In this document: piece by piece, positions 46,043 to 56,693 of the stretch
How the letters are laid out: the number at the start of each line of letters is the position of its first letter
Numbering within the stretch: the first letter of the stretch is position 1
Assembly: GCA_934370925.1 (NCBI GenBank)
Contig: CAKRNG010000001.1
Span: 94,382 to 158,381, forward strand
DNA length: 64,000 bases
Source: an uncultured Lacticaseibacillus sp.
GTDB lineage: Bacteria > Bacillota > Bacilli > Lactobacillales > Lactobacillaceae
Reading direction: 5' to 3'
Made by a program: the position numbers and the translations under genes
The notes under the pieces: model-generated
Database searches by the model: none
Seen by the model: the letters and a program-made list of their open reading frames with translations, nothing else
Told to the model about the DNA's origin: nothing

Positions 46043-46678
46043 TTATTTGTTGGCCGCTTTAACAGCGGTCCGAACGGTAACAAAAGACTTGTTTGCCCCA
46101 GGGACATTCCCCTTGATGAGCAATACATTGTGTTCGAGGTCAGCAGAGATGACTTCGAGGTTCTGCATGGTAACAGTCTTGTTACCCATTCGACCTGGAA
46201 GCTTCTTGCCCTTGAACACCTTGTTAATAATTGCACCGAGGGAACCAGGACGACGGTGGTAGCGAGAACCGTGAGCCATCGGTCCACGACGCTGGCCGTC
46301 CTTCTTAATGTTACCCTGGTAACCGTGACCCTTGGTTGTCCCAGTAACATCCACGATGTCACCAGCGGCGAAAGCATCTGCCTTAACTTCGGCACCTACT
46401 TCGTATTCGCTAAGCGCTACATCACGGAGTTCTTTAATGAAGCGCTTAGGGGTGGTGTTCGCCTTCTTTGCGTGCCCTTGGGCAGGCTTGTTGGTCAGAA
46501 CTTCACGCTTGTCGCCAAACCCGAGCTGGACAGCTTCATAGCCATCAGTTTCGTTGGTCTTAACCTGGAGAACAACGTTAGGCGTTACATCGATAACTGT
46601 AACGGGAACGAGTTCACCCTTTTCGGTAAAGACCTGGGTCATGCCGACCTTTTTACCTAAGATTCCTTTACGAGACAT
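46043..46678 (-). CDS. rplC: 50S ribosomal protein L3
   Basis: A 211-residue protein with [41 protein letters not shown] and the [14 protein letters not shown] region that reaches the peptidyl transferase centre. Normal length; 25 bases after rpsJ. Confidence 0.98.
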   Translation of the reverse strand: MSRKGILGKKVGMTQVFTEKGELVPVTVIDVTPNVVLQVKTNETDGYEAVQLGFGDKREVLTNKPAQGHAKKANTTPKRFIKELRDVALSEYEVGAEVKADAFAAGDIVDVTGTTKGHGYQGNIKKDGQRRGPMAHGSRYHRRPGSLGAIINKVFKGKKLPGRMGNKTVTMQNLEVISADLEHNVLLIKGNVPGANKSFVTVRTAVKAANK

Positions 46679-46703
46679 GGGTACACCTCCAATTTCCTAT
46701 AGA

Positions 46704-47012
46704 TTAAAGTTTGATCTCAATGTCAACGCCGCTTGGCAGGTCGAGCTTCATAAGAGCATCAACCGTCTTTGGAGTTGGGTTAACGATGTCGATCAGGCGC
46801 TTGTGAGTGCGCATTTCGAACTGTTCCCGAGAGTCCTTGTACTTGTGGGGTGAGCGAAGCACCGTGTACAGGGTCCGTTCGGTTGGCAGAGGGATTGGAC
46901 CGGAAACTGCTGCGCCAGTGCGCTTAGCAGTTTCAACAATCTTCTCTGCAGACTGATCAAGAATCCGGTGTTCGTAAGCCTTAAGCCGGATGCGAATCTT
47001 TTGTTTTGCCAA
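46704..47012 (-). CDS. rpsJ: 30S ribosomal protein S10
   Basis: A 102-residue protein with [41 protein letters not shown] and the [20 protein letters not shown] end. It is the first gene of the S10-spc-alpha series, with a strong promoter 170 bases upstream. Lys/His positions tied to tetracycline or NusE function look normal. S10 also serves as NusE in antitermination. Confidence 0.98.
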   Translation of the reverse strand: MAKQKIRIRLKAYEHRILDQSAEKIVETAKRTGAAVSGPIPLPTERTLYTVLRSPHKYKDSREQFEMRTHKRLIDIVNPTPKTVDALMKLDLPSGVDIEIKL

Positions 47013-47181
47013 TTGTGTATCCTCCTTCGTCTATTATGAACTAGTAGACTAGCTCCGTGAAAATTACCAACACACCGCCATGGCAAAGCGGCCGGGCGTG
47101 TCGCAACCTCTCACATCCACGCTACTCTGCGCTAAAGCATCGAGGTGCGCATTGCGCCCCTTGATAATCAGCACTTTTAGA
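47013..47181 (-). promoter_or_regulatory. Structured 5' leader of the S10 operon
   Basis: About 160 bases separate the predicted transcription start from rpsJ. The leader can form the stem ACACGCCCGGCCGC with GCGGTGTGT-like complement (about 47070-47099). Such leaders can bind L4 in other bacteria, but I see no specific match to a described class. Confidence 0.45.
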
Positions 47182-47210
47182 AGTATACAGCAACAAAAAG
47201 CCGATATCAA
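47182..47210 (-). promoter_or_regulatory. Main promoter of the S10-spc-alpha operons
   Basis: TTGATA (47205-47210), a 17-base spacer and TATACT (47182-47187) on the minus strand form a near-consensus vegetative promoter. The 10-bp arms CCCCTTGATA and TATCAAGGGG (47157-47166 and 47205-47214) flank it. Confidence 0.85.
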
Positions 47211-47375
47211 GGGGTTTATGCAGACTTTTTTCTTTAACCGCAATTTTTTTAATGTTCATTCCATTTTATTTTTCACGAAAACGATTGCGACTTCCTTAAA
47301 CGTGTCAAGACAGGTATGATAACACTAAACATAACACGTTGTTCGCACAGTTCCTGACTAAAAGGAGTTCTCAAC

Positions 47376-47924
47376 ATGACAAAAGCCCTTATCATTATCG
47401 ACTACACAAATGATTTTGTTGCAGACAATGGCGCCTTAACTGCCGGTTTACCTGCGCAAAAAATCGATGCGGCAATCACACAACTCGCCAAGGATTTCTT
47501 GGCTAACGGTGATTTCATCTTTCTTCCCACTGATGTTCACGTTAAGGATGACCCTTACCACCCCGAAACACGGCTTTTCCCGCCACACAACGAATTGAAC
47601 ACATGGGGCCGTCGCTACTATGGCAATCTAGGCGCTTGGTACGCGACGCATCAAGAAAACGATCATGTGCTAGCCTTCCCTAAGCGACGCTATTCAAGTT
47701 TTGCCGGCACCCCTCTGGACGAATGGCTACGCGAACGCGATATTAAGGAACTGCACCTCGTTGGCGTCTGCACGGATATTTGCGTCCTGCATACCGCTAT
47801 TGATGCCTACAACCTTAACTATCAACTGTGCATTCACAAAAATGCTTGCGCCACCTTTAATCCGTCTGGAGACGCATGGGCATTTGCGCACTTTAGGGAT
47901 ACACTAGGGGCAACGATCATCTGA
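47376..47924 (+). CDS. Cysteine hydrolase (nicotinamidase/isochorismatase family)
   Basis: A 182-residue hydrolase. The triad is visible: Asp9 in IIDYTNDF, Lys in AFPKRRYSSF (about 103-104) and the nucleophile Cys in GVCTDICVLHTA (about 134). The metal-type residues in TDVHVKDDPYHPET support a PncA-like nicotinamidase, which releases ammonia from nicotinamide for NAD salvage, but related amidases cannot be excluded. AAAGGAG precedes the ATG. It starts divergently from the S10 operon. Confidence 0.88.
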   Translation: MTKALIIIDYTNDFVADNGALTAGLPAQKIDAAITQLAKDFLANGDFIFLPTDVHVKDDPYHPETRLFPPHNELNTWGRRYYGNLGAWYATHQENDHVLAFPKRRYSSFAGTPLDEWLRERDIKELHLVGVCTDICVLHTAIDAYNLNYQLCIHKNACATFNPSGDAWAFAHFRDTLGATII

Positions 47925-47956
47925 TTCATTACTATAGAAGAAAGAAGACGTCGCCC

Positions 47957-48328
47957 TTGTCATTACGGAAAATACGATCACTCACAATCCTGCTAAATGT
48001 CAGTGCACTTCTCATTTTATTCGTCGCACTGATTGTTACCCACAGCCATTTCAGCACCTTGATTTGGTTCATCTGGGTTCTCGTTTCCTCGACCATTTCA
48101 AACTATGAGCAAAAACGCCTCACCATCATCCAAAAACAACTATGGGTACGCGCTGATAACCTGCACCTAACAGCAGCGGACCTCAGCCGAATGACCCCGC
48201 ACCAAGGTGAACTCGACCTTCGCATGACACGCACAAACCCGCCAACATATTTTCTCGGCATGGGTGACTTGAAACGAATCACACGTGAACTGGACAAACT
48301 GGAAATGAACTCGGATACTGATAGGTAA
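47957..48328 (+). CDS. Small membrane protein with cytoplasmic tail (paralogue 1)
   Basis: A 123-residue protein from a TTG start at 47957. Two hydrophobic helices (about 10-30 and 32-48) are followed by a basic-acidic cytoplasmic part: LWVRADNLHLTAADLSRM, then TPHQGELDLRMTRTNPP and a helical end. The next gene has the same plan and matching residues, so they are tandem paralogues. I do not recognise the family. The tail (L-x-A-x-DL-to-Y) looks like a small fold, perhaps helix-turn-helix or protein-binding; the function is open. Confidence 0.65.
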   Translation: MSLRKIRSLTILLNVSALLILFVALIVTHSHFSTLIWFIWVLVSSTISNYEQKRLTIIQKQLWVRADNLHLTAADLSRMTPHQGELDLRMTRTNPPTYFLGMGDLKRITRELDKLEMNSDTDR

Positions 48329-48377
48329 CGATTCGGTCTATCAACACCGAATTAAATGTCTTTTCGGAGGTTCCCTT

Positions 48378-48719
48378 ATGCGTGTATCCCTTGTACGTAC
48401 CCTAATCCACCTATTCAACGTGGTGATGTTAATCGGCATGATCCTTGCAGCCATGTTTTCAGCTCACTGGTGGCTCGGCTTTCTCATTTTCATTATTTAC
48501 ATTCTACTAATGCTCGTTTTTACAAAAATCGAAAAGAACGCCAACGCAAGATTAGACGAACTATGGCAATTAGCTGATGCACAATCACTTGATGCTGGCG
48601 ATCTTACAAAACGTCTCAATTACACTGGCAAAATTCCGCTCGCACGAACCAAACCAGGTAGCCGGCAATACTACTTGTCGCAAAAGCAAGTGAATGATTG
48701 GTTGGCCCGTTTGAAGTAG
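48378..48719 (+). CDS. Small membrane protein with cytoplasmic tail (paralogue 2)
   Basis: A 113-residue protein with CGGAGG upstream of its ATG. Two membrane helices (about 8-27 and 30-48) precede a tail ELWQLADAQSLDAGDLTKRL, GKIPLARTKPG and YYLSQKQVNDWLARL. The pattern LW-x-x-AD, L-x-A-x-DL, G-x-x-x-LxxT-x-P and Y-x-L is shared with the gene 50 bases upstream. The ending SQKQVNDWLARLK resembles a small DNA- or protein-binding helix pair. Function not known. Confidence 0.72.
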   Translation: MRVSLVRTLIHLFNVVMLIGMILAAMFSAHWWLGFLIFIIYILLMLVFTKIEKNANARLDELWQLADAQSLDAGDLTKRLNYTGKIPLARTKPGSRQYYLSQKQVNDWLARLK

Positions 48720-48749
48720 CCCTTGTCGTTTAGAGCAAAATAAGTGAGT

Positions 48750-48960
48750 GTCCAAAATGCACGAACGTTACATCCTAAGTCGAGCTCTGCATCCCAACTT
48801 TTTCCGCTTAGCCCAGAATCGACTGCGAGGCTGCGCCAGAAGACTGGATGTAATGTTCGTGTACCTTGGACTTATGGCGCACCCCCTCCGTCAATTTTAT
48901 GCTAATGCTCAAAAGTTCCCAGGATGCGCCACCCTATGGTTCATCTTCTGGCACAGCCTC
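48750..48960. repeat. Interleaved inverted-repeat element
   Basis: Two pairs of inverted arms are interleaved: A (48750-48775) with A' (48846-48871; 22 of 26 positions match, two others are G-U compatible), and B (48827-48843) with B' (48944-48960; 16 of 17 match). B' therefore lies outside A', a pseudoknot-like order if transcribed. Part of B recurs at 405-418. No gene is supported between 48720 and 49039 apart from this and the fusA terminator. Confidence 0.75.
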
Positions 48961-48965
48961 AAAAT

Positions 48966-49002
48966 AAAAAAGACCGCGCAATTAAAATTACGCGGTCTTT
49001 TT
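48966..49002. terminator. Terminator of the rpsL-rpsG-fusA operon
   Basis: AAAAAGACCGCG (48967-48978) pairs with CGCGGTCTTTTT (48991-49002), with A/T tracts on both sides, 38 bases after the fusA stop. It works in both directions. Confidence 0.9.
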
Positions 49003-49039
49003 ATTGCAACTAAGATGAATCATCAACGCAAGCAGCTAA

Positions 49040-51127
49040 TTACTGGCCGCCGTTCTTCTTGATGATTTCTTCCTGGATGCTCTTTGGAACAGCTTCGTAG
49101 TGGTCGAAGGTCATGGTGAAAGTACCACGGCCCTGGGTTGCAGAACGAAGGGTGGTTGCGTAACCGAACATTTCAGCAAGTGGCACCATAGCCTTAACAA
49201 GCTGAGCGTTCCCACGTGCTTCCATACCTTCAACGCGTCCACGACGTGCGGTAACCTGGCCCATAACATCACCAAAGTTATCTTCAGGAGCCACAACTTC
49301 AACCTTCATGATAGGTTCAAGAATAACGGCACCGGCACTCTTGGCAGCATTCTTCAAGGAAATGGATGCAGCAACCTTAAATGCAGCTTCAGAGGAATCG
49401 ACTTCGTGGTAGCTACCATCGTAGAGCTTAGCCTTAACGTCAATCAGTGGGTAACCGGCAAGCACACCGTTAGCCATAGATTCCTTCAGACCCTGTTCAA
49501 CAGATGGGATGTATTCACGAGGAACAACACCACCGACGATGGCGTTTTCGAATTCAAAGCCCTTACCTTCTTCGTTAGGGGAGAATTCAACCCAAACGTC
49601 CCCATACTGACCCTTACCACCAGACTGGCGAACAAACTTACCTTGTGCGCTAGCAGTCTTCGTGAAGGTTTCACGGTAGGCAACCTGAGGGGCACCAATC
49701 TGAGCTTCAACCTTGAATTCACGCTTCATACGGTCAACCATGATGTCCAAGTGAAGTTCACCCATCCCAGCAATCAGCGTTTCACCAGTTTCAGGGTTCG
49801 TTTCAGCACGGAACGTTGGGTCTTCTTCAGCAAGCTTCTGAAGCGCAATGTCGAGCTTATCACGATCTTCCTTGGACTTAGGTTCAACGGAAACCTGGAT
49901 AACTGGTTCTGGAATTTCAAGAGATTCAAGAATCAGTGGGTGGTCGATATCTGTCAGGGAGTCACCAGTTGTGGTGTCCTTCAGACCAATAACAGCGGCA
50001 ATATCACCAGAGAATACTTCTGGGATTTCCTGACGCTGGTTACTGTGCATCTGAAGAAGACGACCAACACGTTCACGCTTGCCCTTCGTCGTGTTCATAA
50101 CGTATGAACCAGACTGAAGTGTCCCAGTGTAAACACGGATGAAGGTCAAACGACCAACGAATGGGTCAGTGGCAATCTTGAAGGCAAGCGCTGCGAAAGG
50201 CTTGTCATCGCCGGCAACCAGCTGAACTTCTTCGTCAGTTTCTGGATCCGTTGCTTCGTATGGCTTAACGTCAAGTGGGCTTGGCAAGTAGTCAACCACG
50301 GCGTCAAGAAGCATCTGCACACCCTTATCCTTGAAGGCGGAACCTGCAAGAACTGGGAAGAATTCAAGGTCGATCGTTGCCTTACGGATAGCAGCCTTCA
50401 GTTCAGGGATTGTAATCTCTTCACCTTCAAGGTACTTGTCCATGATGTCATCGTTGACGTCTGCAACAGCTTCAACAAGTTCAGCACGTGCAGTTTCAGC
50501 AGCTTCCTTGTATTCTTCTGGGATTTCAACGGTATCCCAGGTTGCACCCTGGTCATCGTGGTCGTAGATATCAGCCTTCATTTCGAGAAGGTCGATAATC
50601 CCGGAGAAGTCGTCTTCAGCACCGATTGGCAACTGAATGGCGTGGGCGTTGGCACCCAGACGTTCGTGAATGGAGTTCACGGAGAACTGGAAGTCAGCAC
50701 CCATCTTGTCCATCTTGTTGATGAACACGATACGTGGCACGCTGTAGGTGGAAGCCTGACGCCAAACGTTTTCAGTCTGTGGTTCAACCCCAGCCTGACC
50801 ATCAAGAACCGCTACGGCACCATCAAGAACACGGAGGGAACGTTCAACTTCGATTGTGAAGTCAACGTGTCCTGGGGTGTCAATGATGTTAACACGGTGG
50901 TCCTTCCAAACAGCCGTCGTTGCGGCGGAAGTAATGGTAATCCCACGTTCCTGTTCCTGTGCCATCCAGTCCATCTGGGATGCACCATCATGGGTTTCAC
51001 CAATCTTGTGGATCTTACCCGTGTAGTACAGGATACGTTCGGTCGTCGTGGTCTTACCCGCATCAATGTGGGCCATAATCCCGATGTTCCGGGTTTCTTC
51101 AAGTGGGTATTCACGCTTGTTAGCCAT
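49040..51127 (-). CDS. fusA: Elongation factor G
   Basis: A 695-residue translational GTPase. G1 is [20 protein letters not shown]3 is DTPGHVDFT and G4 is NKMDKMG; domains II-V follow with the signature [18 protein letters not shown] drives translocation and ribosome recycling. Length and motifs are standard, with no change at the usual fusidic-acid positions obvious to the eye. Third gene of the str operon. Confidence 0.99.
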   Translation of the reverse strand: MANKREYPLEETRNIGIMAHIDAGKTTTTERILYYTGKIHKIGETHDGASQMDWMAQEQERGITITSAATTAVWKDHRVNIIDTPGHVDFTIEVERSLRVLDGAVAVLDGQAGVEPQTENVWRQASTYSVPRIVFINKMDKMGADFQFSVNSIHERLGANAHAIQLPIGAEDDFSGIIDLLEMKADIYDHDDQGATWDTVEIPEEYKEAAETARAELVEAVADVNDDIMDKYLEGEEITIPELKAAIRKATIDLEFFPVLAGSAFKDKGVQMLLDAVVDYLPSPLDVKPYEATDPETDEEVQLVAGDDKPFAALAFKIATDPFVGRLTFIRVYTGTLQSGSYVMNTTKGKRERVGRLLQMHSNQRQEIPEVFSGDIAAVIGLKDTTTGDSLTDIDHPLILESLEIPEPVIQVSVEPKSKEDRDKLDIALQKLAEEDPTFRAETNPETGETLIAGMGELHLDIMVDRMKREFKVEAQIGAPQVAYRETFTKTASAQGKFVRQSGGKGQYGDVWVEFSPNEEGKGFEFENAIVGGVVPREYIPSVEQGLKESMANGVLAGYPLIDVKAKLYDGSYHEVDSSEAAFKVAASISLKNAAKSAGAVILEPIMKVEVVAPEDNFGDVMGQVTARRGRVEGMEARGNAQLVKAMVPLAEMFGYATTLRSATQGRGTFTMTFDHYEAVPKSIQEEIIKKNGGQ

Positions 51128-51238
51128 GTGAATGAGTTGCTCCTCTCAATTTTAATTGATTAATTTATATTTATTGGTTCCTTGATGAAGAAAAAGGCTA
51201 CTATATGACGACTTAACCCGCATATAATAGCCATTATC

Positions 51239-51709
51239 TTACCAACGATAGTGTGCGAATGCCCGGTTGGCCTCGGCCATCTTGTGGGTATCTTCACGCT
51301 TCTTAACTGCAGAACCAGTGTTGTTTGCAGCATCCATGATTTCACGTGCAAGACGTTCGTCCATGGTGTGTTCACCGCGCTGACGGGAGTACTGGGTCAA
51401 CCAACGAAGGCCGAGCGTCGTACGACGATCTGGGCGAACTTCGATAGGAACCTGGTAGTTAGATCCCCCGATACGACGAGCCTTAACTTCAAGGACAGGC
51501 ATGATGTTCTTCATGGCTTCCTCAAATACTTCGACAGGGTCGTTACCGGTTTGGGTCTTGATGATGTCAAATGCATCATAAATGATAGTTGAAGCCTTAC
51601 CGCGCTTACCATCAATCATCAAGTGGTTGATCAAGCGACTTACCAATTTAGAATTGTAAATTGGGTCAGGCAGGACATCTCGCTTTGAAACATTGCCTTT
51701 ACGTGGCAT
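51239..51709 (-). CDS. rpsG: 30S ribosomal protein S7
   Basis: A 156-residue protein with [20 protein letters not shown], the signature [18 protein letters not shown] and the end [13 protein letters not shown]. It organises the 30S head and regulates the str operon in many bacteria. It follows rpsL by 56 bases. Confidence 0.98.
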   Translation of the reverse strand: MPRKGNVSKRDVLPDPIYNSKLVSRLINHLMIDGKRGKASTIIYDAFDIIKTQTGNDPVEVFEEAMKNIMPVLEVKARRIGGSNYQVPIEVRPDRRTTLGLRWLTQYSRQRGEHTMDERLAREIMDAANNTGSAVKKREDTHKMAEANRAFAHYRW

Positions 51710-51765
51710 CCTGATAGCCTCCTAGTTATTGCCCCAATTAAGGGGTGATTTTTATTTTTTGAAAA

Positions 51766-52185
51766 TTACTTCTTAGCCTTAGGGCGCTTTGCACCGTACT
51801 TAGAACGGCTCTGCATACGGCCGTCAACGCCGGCTGTATCAAGCGCACCACGGATGATGTGGTAACGTACCCCAGGCAAATCCTTAACACGGCCCCCACG
51901 GATAAGAACAACGGAGTGTTCTTGCAGGTTGTGACCGATACCAGGAATGTAGGCAGTAACTTCAATCAGGTTAGAAAGACGCACACGAGCATACTTACGC
52001 AAAGCGGAGTTAGGCTTCTTTGGCGTCATGGTGCCGACACGAGTAGCAACACCGCGCTTCTGAGGAGCGGGTGTGTTGGTGAGGGCTTTGTTCTTACTGT
52101 TGTAACCGAAGTTCAACGCAGGAGAGTTGGACTTGGTTGTCTGAGACTTACGACCTGAGCGTACCAATTGGTTAATGGTTGGCAT
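51766..52185 (-). CDS. rpsL: 30S ribosomal protein S12
   Basis: A 139-residue protein with [31 protein letters not shown] and [12 protein letters not shown]. The lysines whose mutation gives streptomycin resistance appear in wild-type form. First gene of the str operon, about 200 bases after its promoter, with AGGAGG upstream. Confidence 0.98.
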   Translation of the reverse strand: MPTINQLVRSGRKSQTTKSNSPALNFGYNSKNKALTNTPAPQKRGVATRVGTMTPKKPNSALRKYARVRLSNLIEVTAYIPGIGHNLQEHSVVLIRGGRVKDLPGVRYHIIRGALDTAGVDGRMQSRSKYGAKRPKAKK

Positions 52186-52390
52186 TCAAAGGTTCCTCCT
52201 TTCAAATTATGTGCTATTTTAAGTCCACACATCCAGGCGGTTCATTTTTGTGTGAAAAAATTAGCCGGCCCGGCGGCATCTTGGTTCGGTGCCCGCCAGT
52301 TGTCACTCTGATTGCTCAAAGTAACGCTGGACAACGATGAACCAGCGCGTCGGACAAGCCGAATATACTGGAAAAAAGCACCTTTGATAG
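52186..52390 (-). promoter_or_regulatory. 5' leader of the rpsL-rpsG-fusA operon
   Basis: The leader of about 200 bases has GC-rich inverted segments (GGCGGGCACC with GGTGCC-like and GCCGCCGGGCCGGC parts near 52260-52312). It may hold a control structure, but I cannot assign one. Confidence 0.4.
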
Positions 52391-52420
52391 TATACAAAGT
52401 TTTTAGTCGAAGTGTCAACG
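52391..52420 (-). promoter_or_regulatory. Promoter of the rpsL-rpsG-fusA operon
   Basis: TTGACA (52415-52420), an 18-base spacer and TATACT (52391-52396) on the minus strand. Confidence 0.9.
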
Positions 52421-52480
52421 GGTATTTGCGAAAAACGCAGGTAAATCCGTCTTTTTCTATTTAAATACGCCCTAATGACA

Positions 52481-52519
52481 AAAAAACAAAAGACAACGGG
52501 TATCCCGTCGTCTTTTGCG
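52481..52519 (-). terminator. Terminator upstream of the str operon promoter
   Basis: CAAAAGACAACGGG (52487-52500) and CCCGTCGTCTTTTG (52504-52517) form a 14-bp stem with one wobble pair, and six T follow on the minus strand. It blocks read-through from rpoC into the str operon; on the plus strand it lies just before the A24 peptidase gene. Confidence 0.8.
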
Positions 52520-52545
52520 TAATCTACCTTTAACGAGGTGACATC

Positions 52546-52956
52546 ATGCTACTGATTCAATTCATTTACTTTACCGGGCTTCTATTCATGGCCCGCCAAG
52601 ATGCGATTAGTCAATCTGTATCTGCACGTTTAACAGACGGTTGGTTGGCATTAGTTTTATCCGGAACGCTTGTTGTGGCGCCGTCACGATTACTCGCAAT
52701 GTTCGCCGTTTCACTCGTTTTGACGCTATTTGCTTACCGAACACGCGGACTAGGCAGTGCAGATATTTTTGTTTTAGCTGGTAGCGTCTGTTGTCTTGGA
52801 CTCACGGGGACACTTTGCACGCTCACTGTTGCCAGTGTGAGTGGTCTTCTGTGGGCACACAAGCGTCAACAACAACAAATTGCCTTTATCCCCCATCTCG
52901 CATTCGGGGCAGTGACTTATTGTTTGTTTTTAGCGTCTTTTTTGCATCTTCATTAA
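52546..52956 (+). CDS. Short A24-family prepilin peptidase-like protein
   Basis: A 136-residue membrane protein with about five helices. It contains both aspartates of the A24 family: the first in ARQDAISQSVS and the second in RGLGSADIFVLAG (GxGxxD-like). The N-terminal methyltransferase/cysteine domain of full ComC or PilD proteins is absent, so it is either a minimal peptidase or a partial copy. GAGGTG precedes the ATG. It is the only plus-strand gene between rpoC and rpsL. Its substrates would be competence pseudopilins coded elsewhere. Confidence 0.75.
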   Translation: MLLIQFIYFTGLLFMARQDAISQSVSARLTDGWLALVLSGTLVVAPSRLLAMFAVSLVLTLFAYRTRGLGSADIFVLAGSVCCLGLTGTLCTLTVASVSGLLWAHKRQQQQIAFIPHLAFGAVTYCLFLASFLHLH

Positions 52957-52965
52957 ATCAACCCC

Positions 52966-53010
52966 ACAAAAAAGGGGCACTTCGCCGTCGCGAAGTGTCC
53001 CTTTTTTTAT
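52966..53010. terminator. Bidirectional terminator between rpoC and the A24 gene
   Basis: AAAGGGGCACTTCG (52971-52984) and CGAAGTGTCCCTTT (52991-53004) form a 14-bp stem with tracts on both sides, ten bases after the rpoC stop. Confidence 0.92.
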
Positions 53011-53019
53011 TACAACTAA

Positions 53020-56000
53020 TTACTTAGTTTCTGGTTCTGCTGCTGGTGCATCTTCCTTTTGCATCTTCTCTTCCAAATCGGAAATAGAGTAGACGTTTTC
53101 GGAAACGGCCCCAACGGTCTTTGGTTCCATGTGGCGGTACGTTGCCATACCAGTACCAGCAGGAATAATCTTCCCGATGATAACATTTTCCTTCAGACCG
53201 AGCAGTGGATCGTTCTTCCCACGAATAGATGCATCCGTCAGTACACGTGTCGTTTCCTGGAAGGAAGCGGCGGACAGGAAACTGTTGGTTTCAAGAGAAG
53301 CCTTCGTAATCCCGAGAAGTACTGGACGACCCGTTGCAGGAATACCACCGCTAACAAGCGTTTCGCGGTTACGATCGTTGAATTCACCGATATCAAGCAA
53401 TGTTCCTGGCAGAATTTCGGTGTCCCCTGGATCCATGACACGAATCTTACGAAGCATCTGGCGAACCATTACTTCGATATGCTTATCCCCGATTTCAATC
53501 CCTTGCATACGGTAAACCTTCTGAACTTCGTGGAGAAGATAGTTTTCCGTATCCATAACGTCAGTGACCTTAATCAACTGCTTAGGATCGACAGAACCAC
53601 CCGTCAGACGCTGACCACGACGAACGCGGTCACCTTCTGCAACAGAGACACTGGAAGCGTAAGGAACGCTGTAAGAACGGGTGTCAGTTGAACCCTGAAC
53701 CGTAATCTCACGTGTGTGTTCTGCTGGGTTTTCATCAATCGCTGTGATTTCACCCGTAACTTCAGTAATAACCGCGAGCCCCTTAGGATTACGAGCTTCG
53801 AAGATTTCCTGAATACGTGGGAGACCTTGCGTGATATCTTCACCACCGGCAACCCCACCAGTATGGAAGTTACGCATCGTCAGCTGCGTACCTGGTTCAC
53901 CGATAGACTGAGCAGCAACGGTCCCGACTGCTTCCCCAACTTCAACCTGTTCACCCGTTGCAAGGTTTCGGCCATAACACTTCTGGCAGACACCATGCTT
54001 GGTGTTACATGTGAAGACGGAGCGAATCGTTACCTGTTCAACACCCGCGTCAACGATGTGCTGAGAAATCTCTTCACTGAGCAAGCTTCCCTTAGGCGCA
54101 ATTACTTCGCCTGTCTGTGGGTCGCGAACAGTCTTCTGCGCGTAACGCCCAACAAGACGATCATAAAGAGGTTCAATCATTTCGTTACCTTCGCGAATCG
54201 ACTGAACGTCCAGACCACGGTCAGTCCCACAGTCTTCTTCACGAACAATAACATCTTGCGCCACATCAACGAGTCGACGTGTCAGGTAACCTGAGTCAGC
54301 CGTCTTGAGGGCCGTATCGGTCATCCCCTTACGCGCCCCGTGAGTACTCATGAACATTTCCAGAACGGAAAGTCCTTCACGGAAGTTAGAGATAACTGGC
54401 ACTTCCATCATCCCACCATTAGGCGCGGCCATGAGTCCACGCATCCCGGCGAGCTGGGTAAAGTTAGAGATGTTACCACGGGCACCGGAATCACTCATCA
54501 TGGAGATTGGGTTCTTAGGGTCGAAGTTATCAACCAGCTTCTGCTGAATTTCATCCTTCGCGCTATTCCAAATGCTGATAACACGTTCGTGTCGTTCATC
54601 ATCGGTAATCAACCCACGACGGAACTGCTTGGAAACTGTTGAAACCTGCTTGTGGGCATCATCAACAATTGCTTGCTTTTCAGGAACGTGCGGCACATCG
54701 GCAACCCCAACGGTCAGACCGGAAAGCGTTGCTTGCGTGTATCCCAGCGTCTTCATGTCATCAAGCAAGTCGGACGTCCGCTGAACCTTGTAGGTCTTGA
54801 AGACTTCGGCAATGATATCAGACAGGAAGCCCTTCTTGAATGGCTTGATAACTTCAGCCGTTTCCAAGTAGTCGCTGATGTCAGTTCCCTTTTCAAGGAA
54901 GTACTGGTCAGGAACCCCATTCACAATGTTGTCAACGGTTGGCACGTTCAGGTATGGGAGTCCTTCAGGCATGATTTCGTTGAAAATCACCTTCCCGACA
55001 CTCGTCACCATAATCTTACCGCGCTGGTCAGCACTGAATGGCTTGTTTGGCATCGAATCCACAGCGAGTCCAATACGAGAGTGCAAGTGCACATCCCCAT
55101 TTTCGTGCGCCATGATAACTTCAGATGCATCCTTGAAAATCATGCCTTCACCCACACGACCGGCTTCTTCCATCGTCAGGTAGTAGTTACCCAGAACGAT
55201 ATCTTGGGATGGCGTTACGATTGGCTTACCATCCTTAGGGGTCAAAATGTGGTGCGCAGCCAGCATCAGCAGACGTGCTTCGGCCTGGGCTTCATCGGAC
55301 AATGGCACGTGAATGGCCATTTGGTCCCCATCAAAGTCAGCGTTATAAGCTTCACACACGATTGGGTGCAGACGCATTGCCTTCCCGTCAACCAGGACGG
55401 GTTCGAATGCCTGAATCCCAAGACGGTGCAGGGTAGGTGCTCGGTTAAGGAGAACTGGACGTTCCTTGATGACTTCTTCAAGCACATCCCAGATATCGTC
55501 ATCTTGACGGTCAATCTTCCGACGTGCGTTCTTGATGTTAGAAGCCATGTCGAGCTTAACGAGTTCGCGCATCACGAATGGCTTGAAGAGTTCAAGTGCC
55601 ATTTCACGTGGCAAGCCACACTGGTAGAACTTCAGTGTAGGCCCAACGTCGATAACAGAACGGCCAGAGTAGTCAACACGCTTACCAAGCAAGTTCTGAC
55701 GGAAACGTCCCTGTTTCCCCTTCAGCATGTGTGACAGACTCTTGAGTGGTCGGTTACCAGGACCGGTCACAGGACGGCCACGACGACCGTTATCAATCAA
55801 CGCATCAACGGCTTCTTGCAACATCCGCTTTTCGTTCTGAACGATAATGCTTGGTGCGTTCAGATCCAGCAGACGCTTCAACCGGTTGTTACGGTTAATC
55901 ACACGACGGTACAAGTCGTTCAAGTCAGATGTCGCAAAACGGCCACCTTCGAGCTGAACCATTGGCCGCAAGTCAGGTGGAATCACTGGAATTGTGTCCA

Positions 56001-56682
56001 TCACCATCCAAGCTGGGTTATTACCAGACTGGCGGAAGGCATCCAGAATGTCCAAACGACGGATTGCACGGGTACGCTTCTGACCAGAAGCAGTCTTCAG
56101 GTCTTCCTTAAGTTCCTTAACCTCAGTTTCAAGGTCAACGTCGTCAAGCAATTCCTTCACGGCTTCGGCACCCATCTTGGCGTTAAAGCCGTTGCCGTAT
56201 TCGTCGCGCTTATCACGGTATTCACGTTCGGTCAAAAGCTGTTTCTTGGCCAGACCAGTATCACCTGGGTCAATCACAACGTAAGATGCGAAGTAAATAA
56301 CTTCTTCGAGGGAACGTGGGGACATGTCAAGAACAAGACCCATCCGGCTAGGGATTCCCTTGAAGTACCAAATGTGAGAAACAGGTGCAGCGAGTTCAAT
56401 GTGACCCATACGTTCACGACGAACCTTCGCGCGGGTTACTTCAACCCCACAACGGTCACAAACGATGCCCTTATAACGAATCCGCTTGTACTTCCCACAA
56501 GCACATTCCCAGTCCTTGGTTGGGCCAAAAATGCGTTCATCGAACAAACCGTCGCGCTCTGGCTTGAGCGTGCGGTAGTTGATCGTTTCGGGCTTCTTTA
56601 CTTCCCCGTAAGACCAGCTGCGAATCTTGTCTGGAGATGCCAGACCGACTTGCATGCTTTCAAACTTGTTGACGTCAATCAC
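53020..56682 (-). CDS. rpoC: RNA polymerase beta' subunit
   Basis: A 1220-residue subunit. The N-terminal zinc site is [20 protein letters not shown], the catalytic Mg site is [13 protein letters not shown], the second zinc cluster is near [13 protein letters not shown], and the trigger-loop region is present. The acidic end [11 protein letters not shown] is usual for lactobacilli. It follows rpoB by 11 bases. Confidence 0.99.
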   Translation of the reverse strand: MIDVNKFESMQVGLASPDKIRSWSYGEVKKPETINYRTLKPERDGLFDERIFGPTKDWECACGKYKRIRYKGIVCDRCGVEVTRAKVRRERMGHIELAAPVSHIWYFKGIPSRMGLVLDMSPRSLEEVIYFASYVVIDPGDTGLAKKQLLTEREYRDKRDEYGNGFNAKMGAEAVKELLDDVDLETEVKELKEDLKTASGQKRTRAIRRLDILDAFRQSGNNPAWMVMDTIPVIPPDLRPMVQLEGGRFATSDLNDLYRRVINRNNRLKRLLDLNAPSIIVQNEKRMLQEAVDALIDNGRRGRPVTGPGNRPLKSLSHMLKGKQGRFRQNLLGKRVDYSGRSVIDVGPTLKFYQCGLPREMALELFKPFVMRELVKLDMASNIKNARRKIDRQDDDIWDVLEEVIKERPVLLNRAPTLHRLGIQAFEPVLVDGKAMRLHPIVCEAYNADFDGDQMAIHVPLSDEAQAEARLLMLAAHHILTPKDGKPIVTPSQDIVLGNYYLTMEEAGRVGEGMIFKDASEVIMAHENGDVHLHSRIGLAVDSMPNKPFSADQRGKIMVTSVGKVIFNEIMPEGLPYLNVPTVDNIVNGVPDQYFLEKGTDISDYLETAEVIKPFKKGFLSDIIAEVFKTYKVQRTSDLLDDMKTLGYTQATLSGLTVGVADVPHVPEKQAIVDDAHKQVSTVSKQFRRGLITDDERHERVISIWNSAKDEIQQKLVDNFDPKNPISMMSDSGARGNISNFTQLAGMRGLMAAPNGGMMEVPVISNFREGLSVLEMFMSTHGARKGMTDTALKTADSGYLTRRLVDVAQDVIVREEDCGTDRGLDVQSIREGNEMIEPLYDRLVGRYAQKTVRDPQTGEVIAPKGSLLSEEISQHIVDAGVEQVTIRSVFTCNTKHGVCQKCYGRNLATGEQVEVGEAVGTVAAQSIGEPGTQLTMRNFHTGGVAGGEDITQGLPRIQEIFEARNPKGLAVITEVTGEITAIDENPAEHTREITVQGSTDTRSYSVPYASSVSVAEGDRVRRGQRLTGGSVDPKQLIKVTDVMDTENYLLHEVQKVYRMQGIEIGDKHIEVMVRQMLRKIRVMDPGDTEILPGTLLDIGEFNDRNRETLVSGGIPATGRPVLLGITKASLETNSFLSAASFQETTRVLTDASIRGKNDPLLGLKENVIIGKIIPAGTGMATYRHMEPKTVGAVSENVYSISDLEEKMQKEDAPAAEPETK

Positions 56683-56693
56683 AGGGTACCCTC

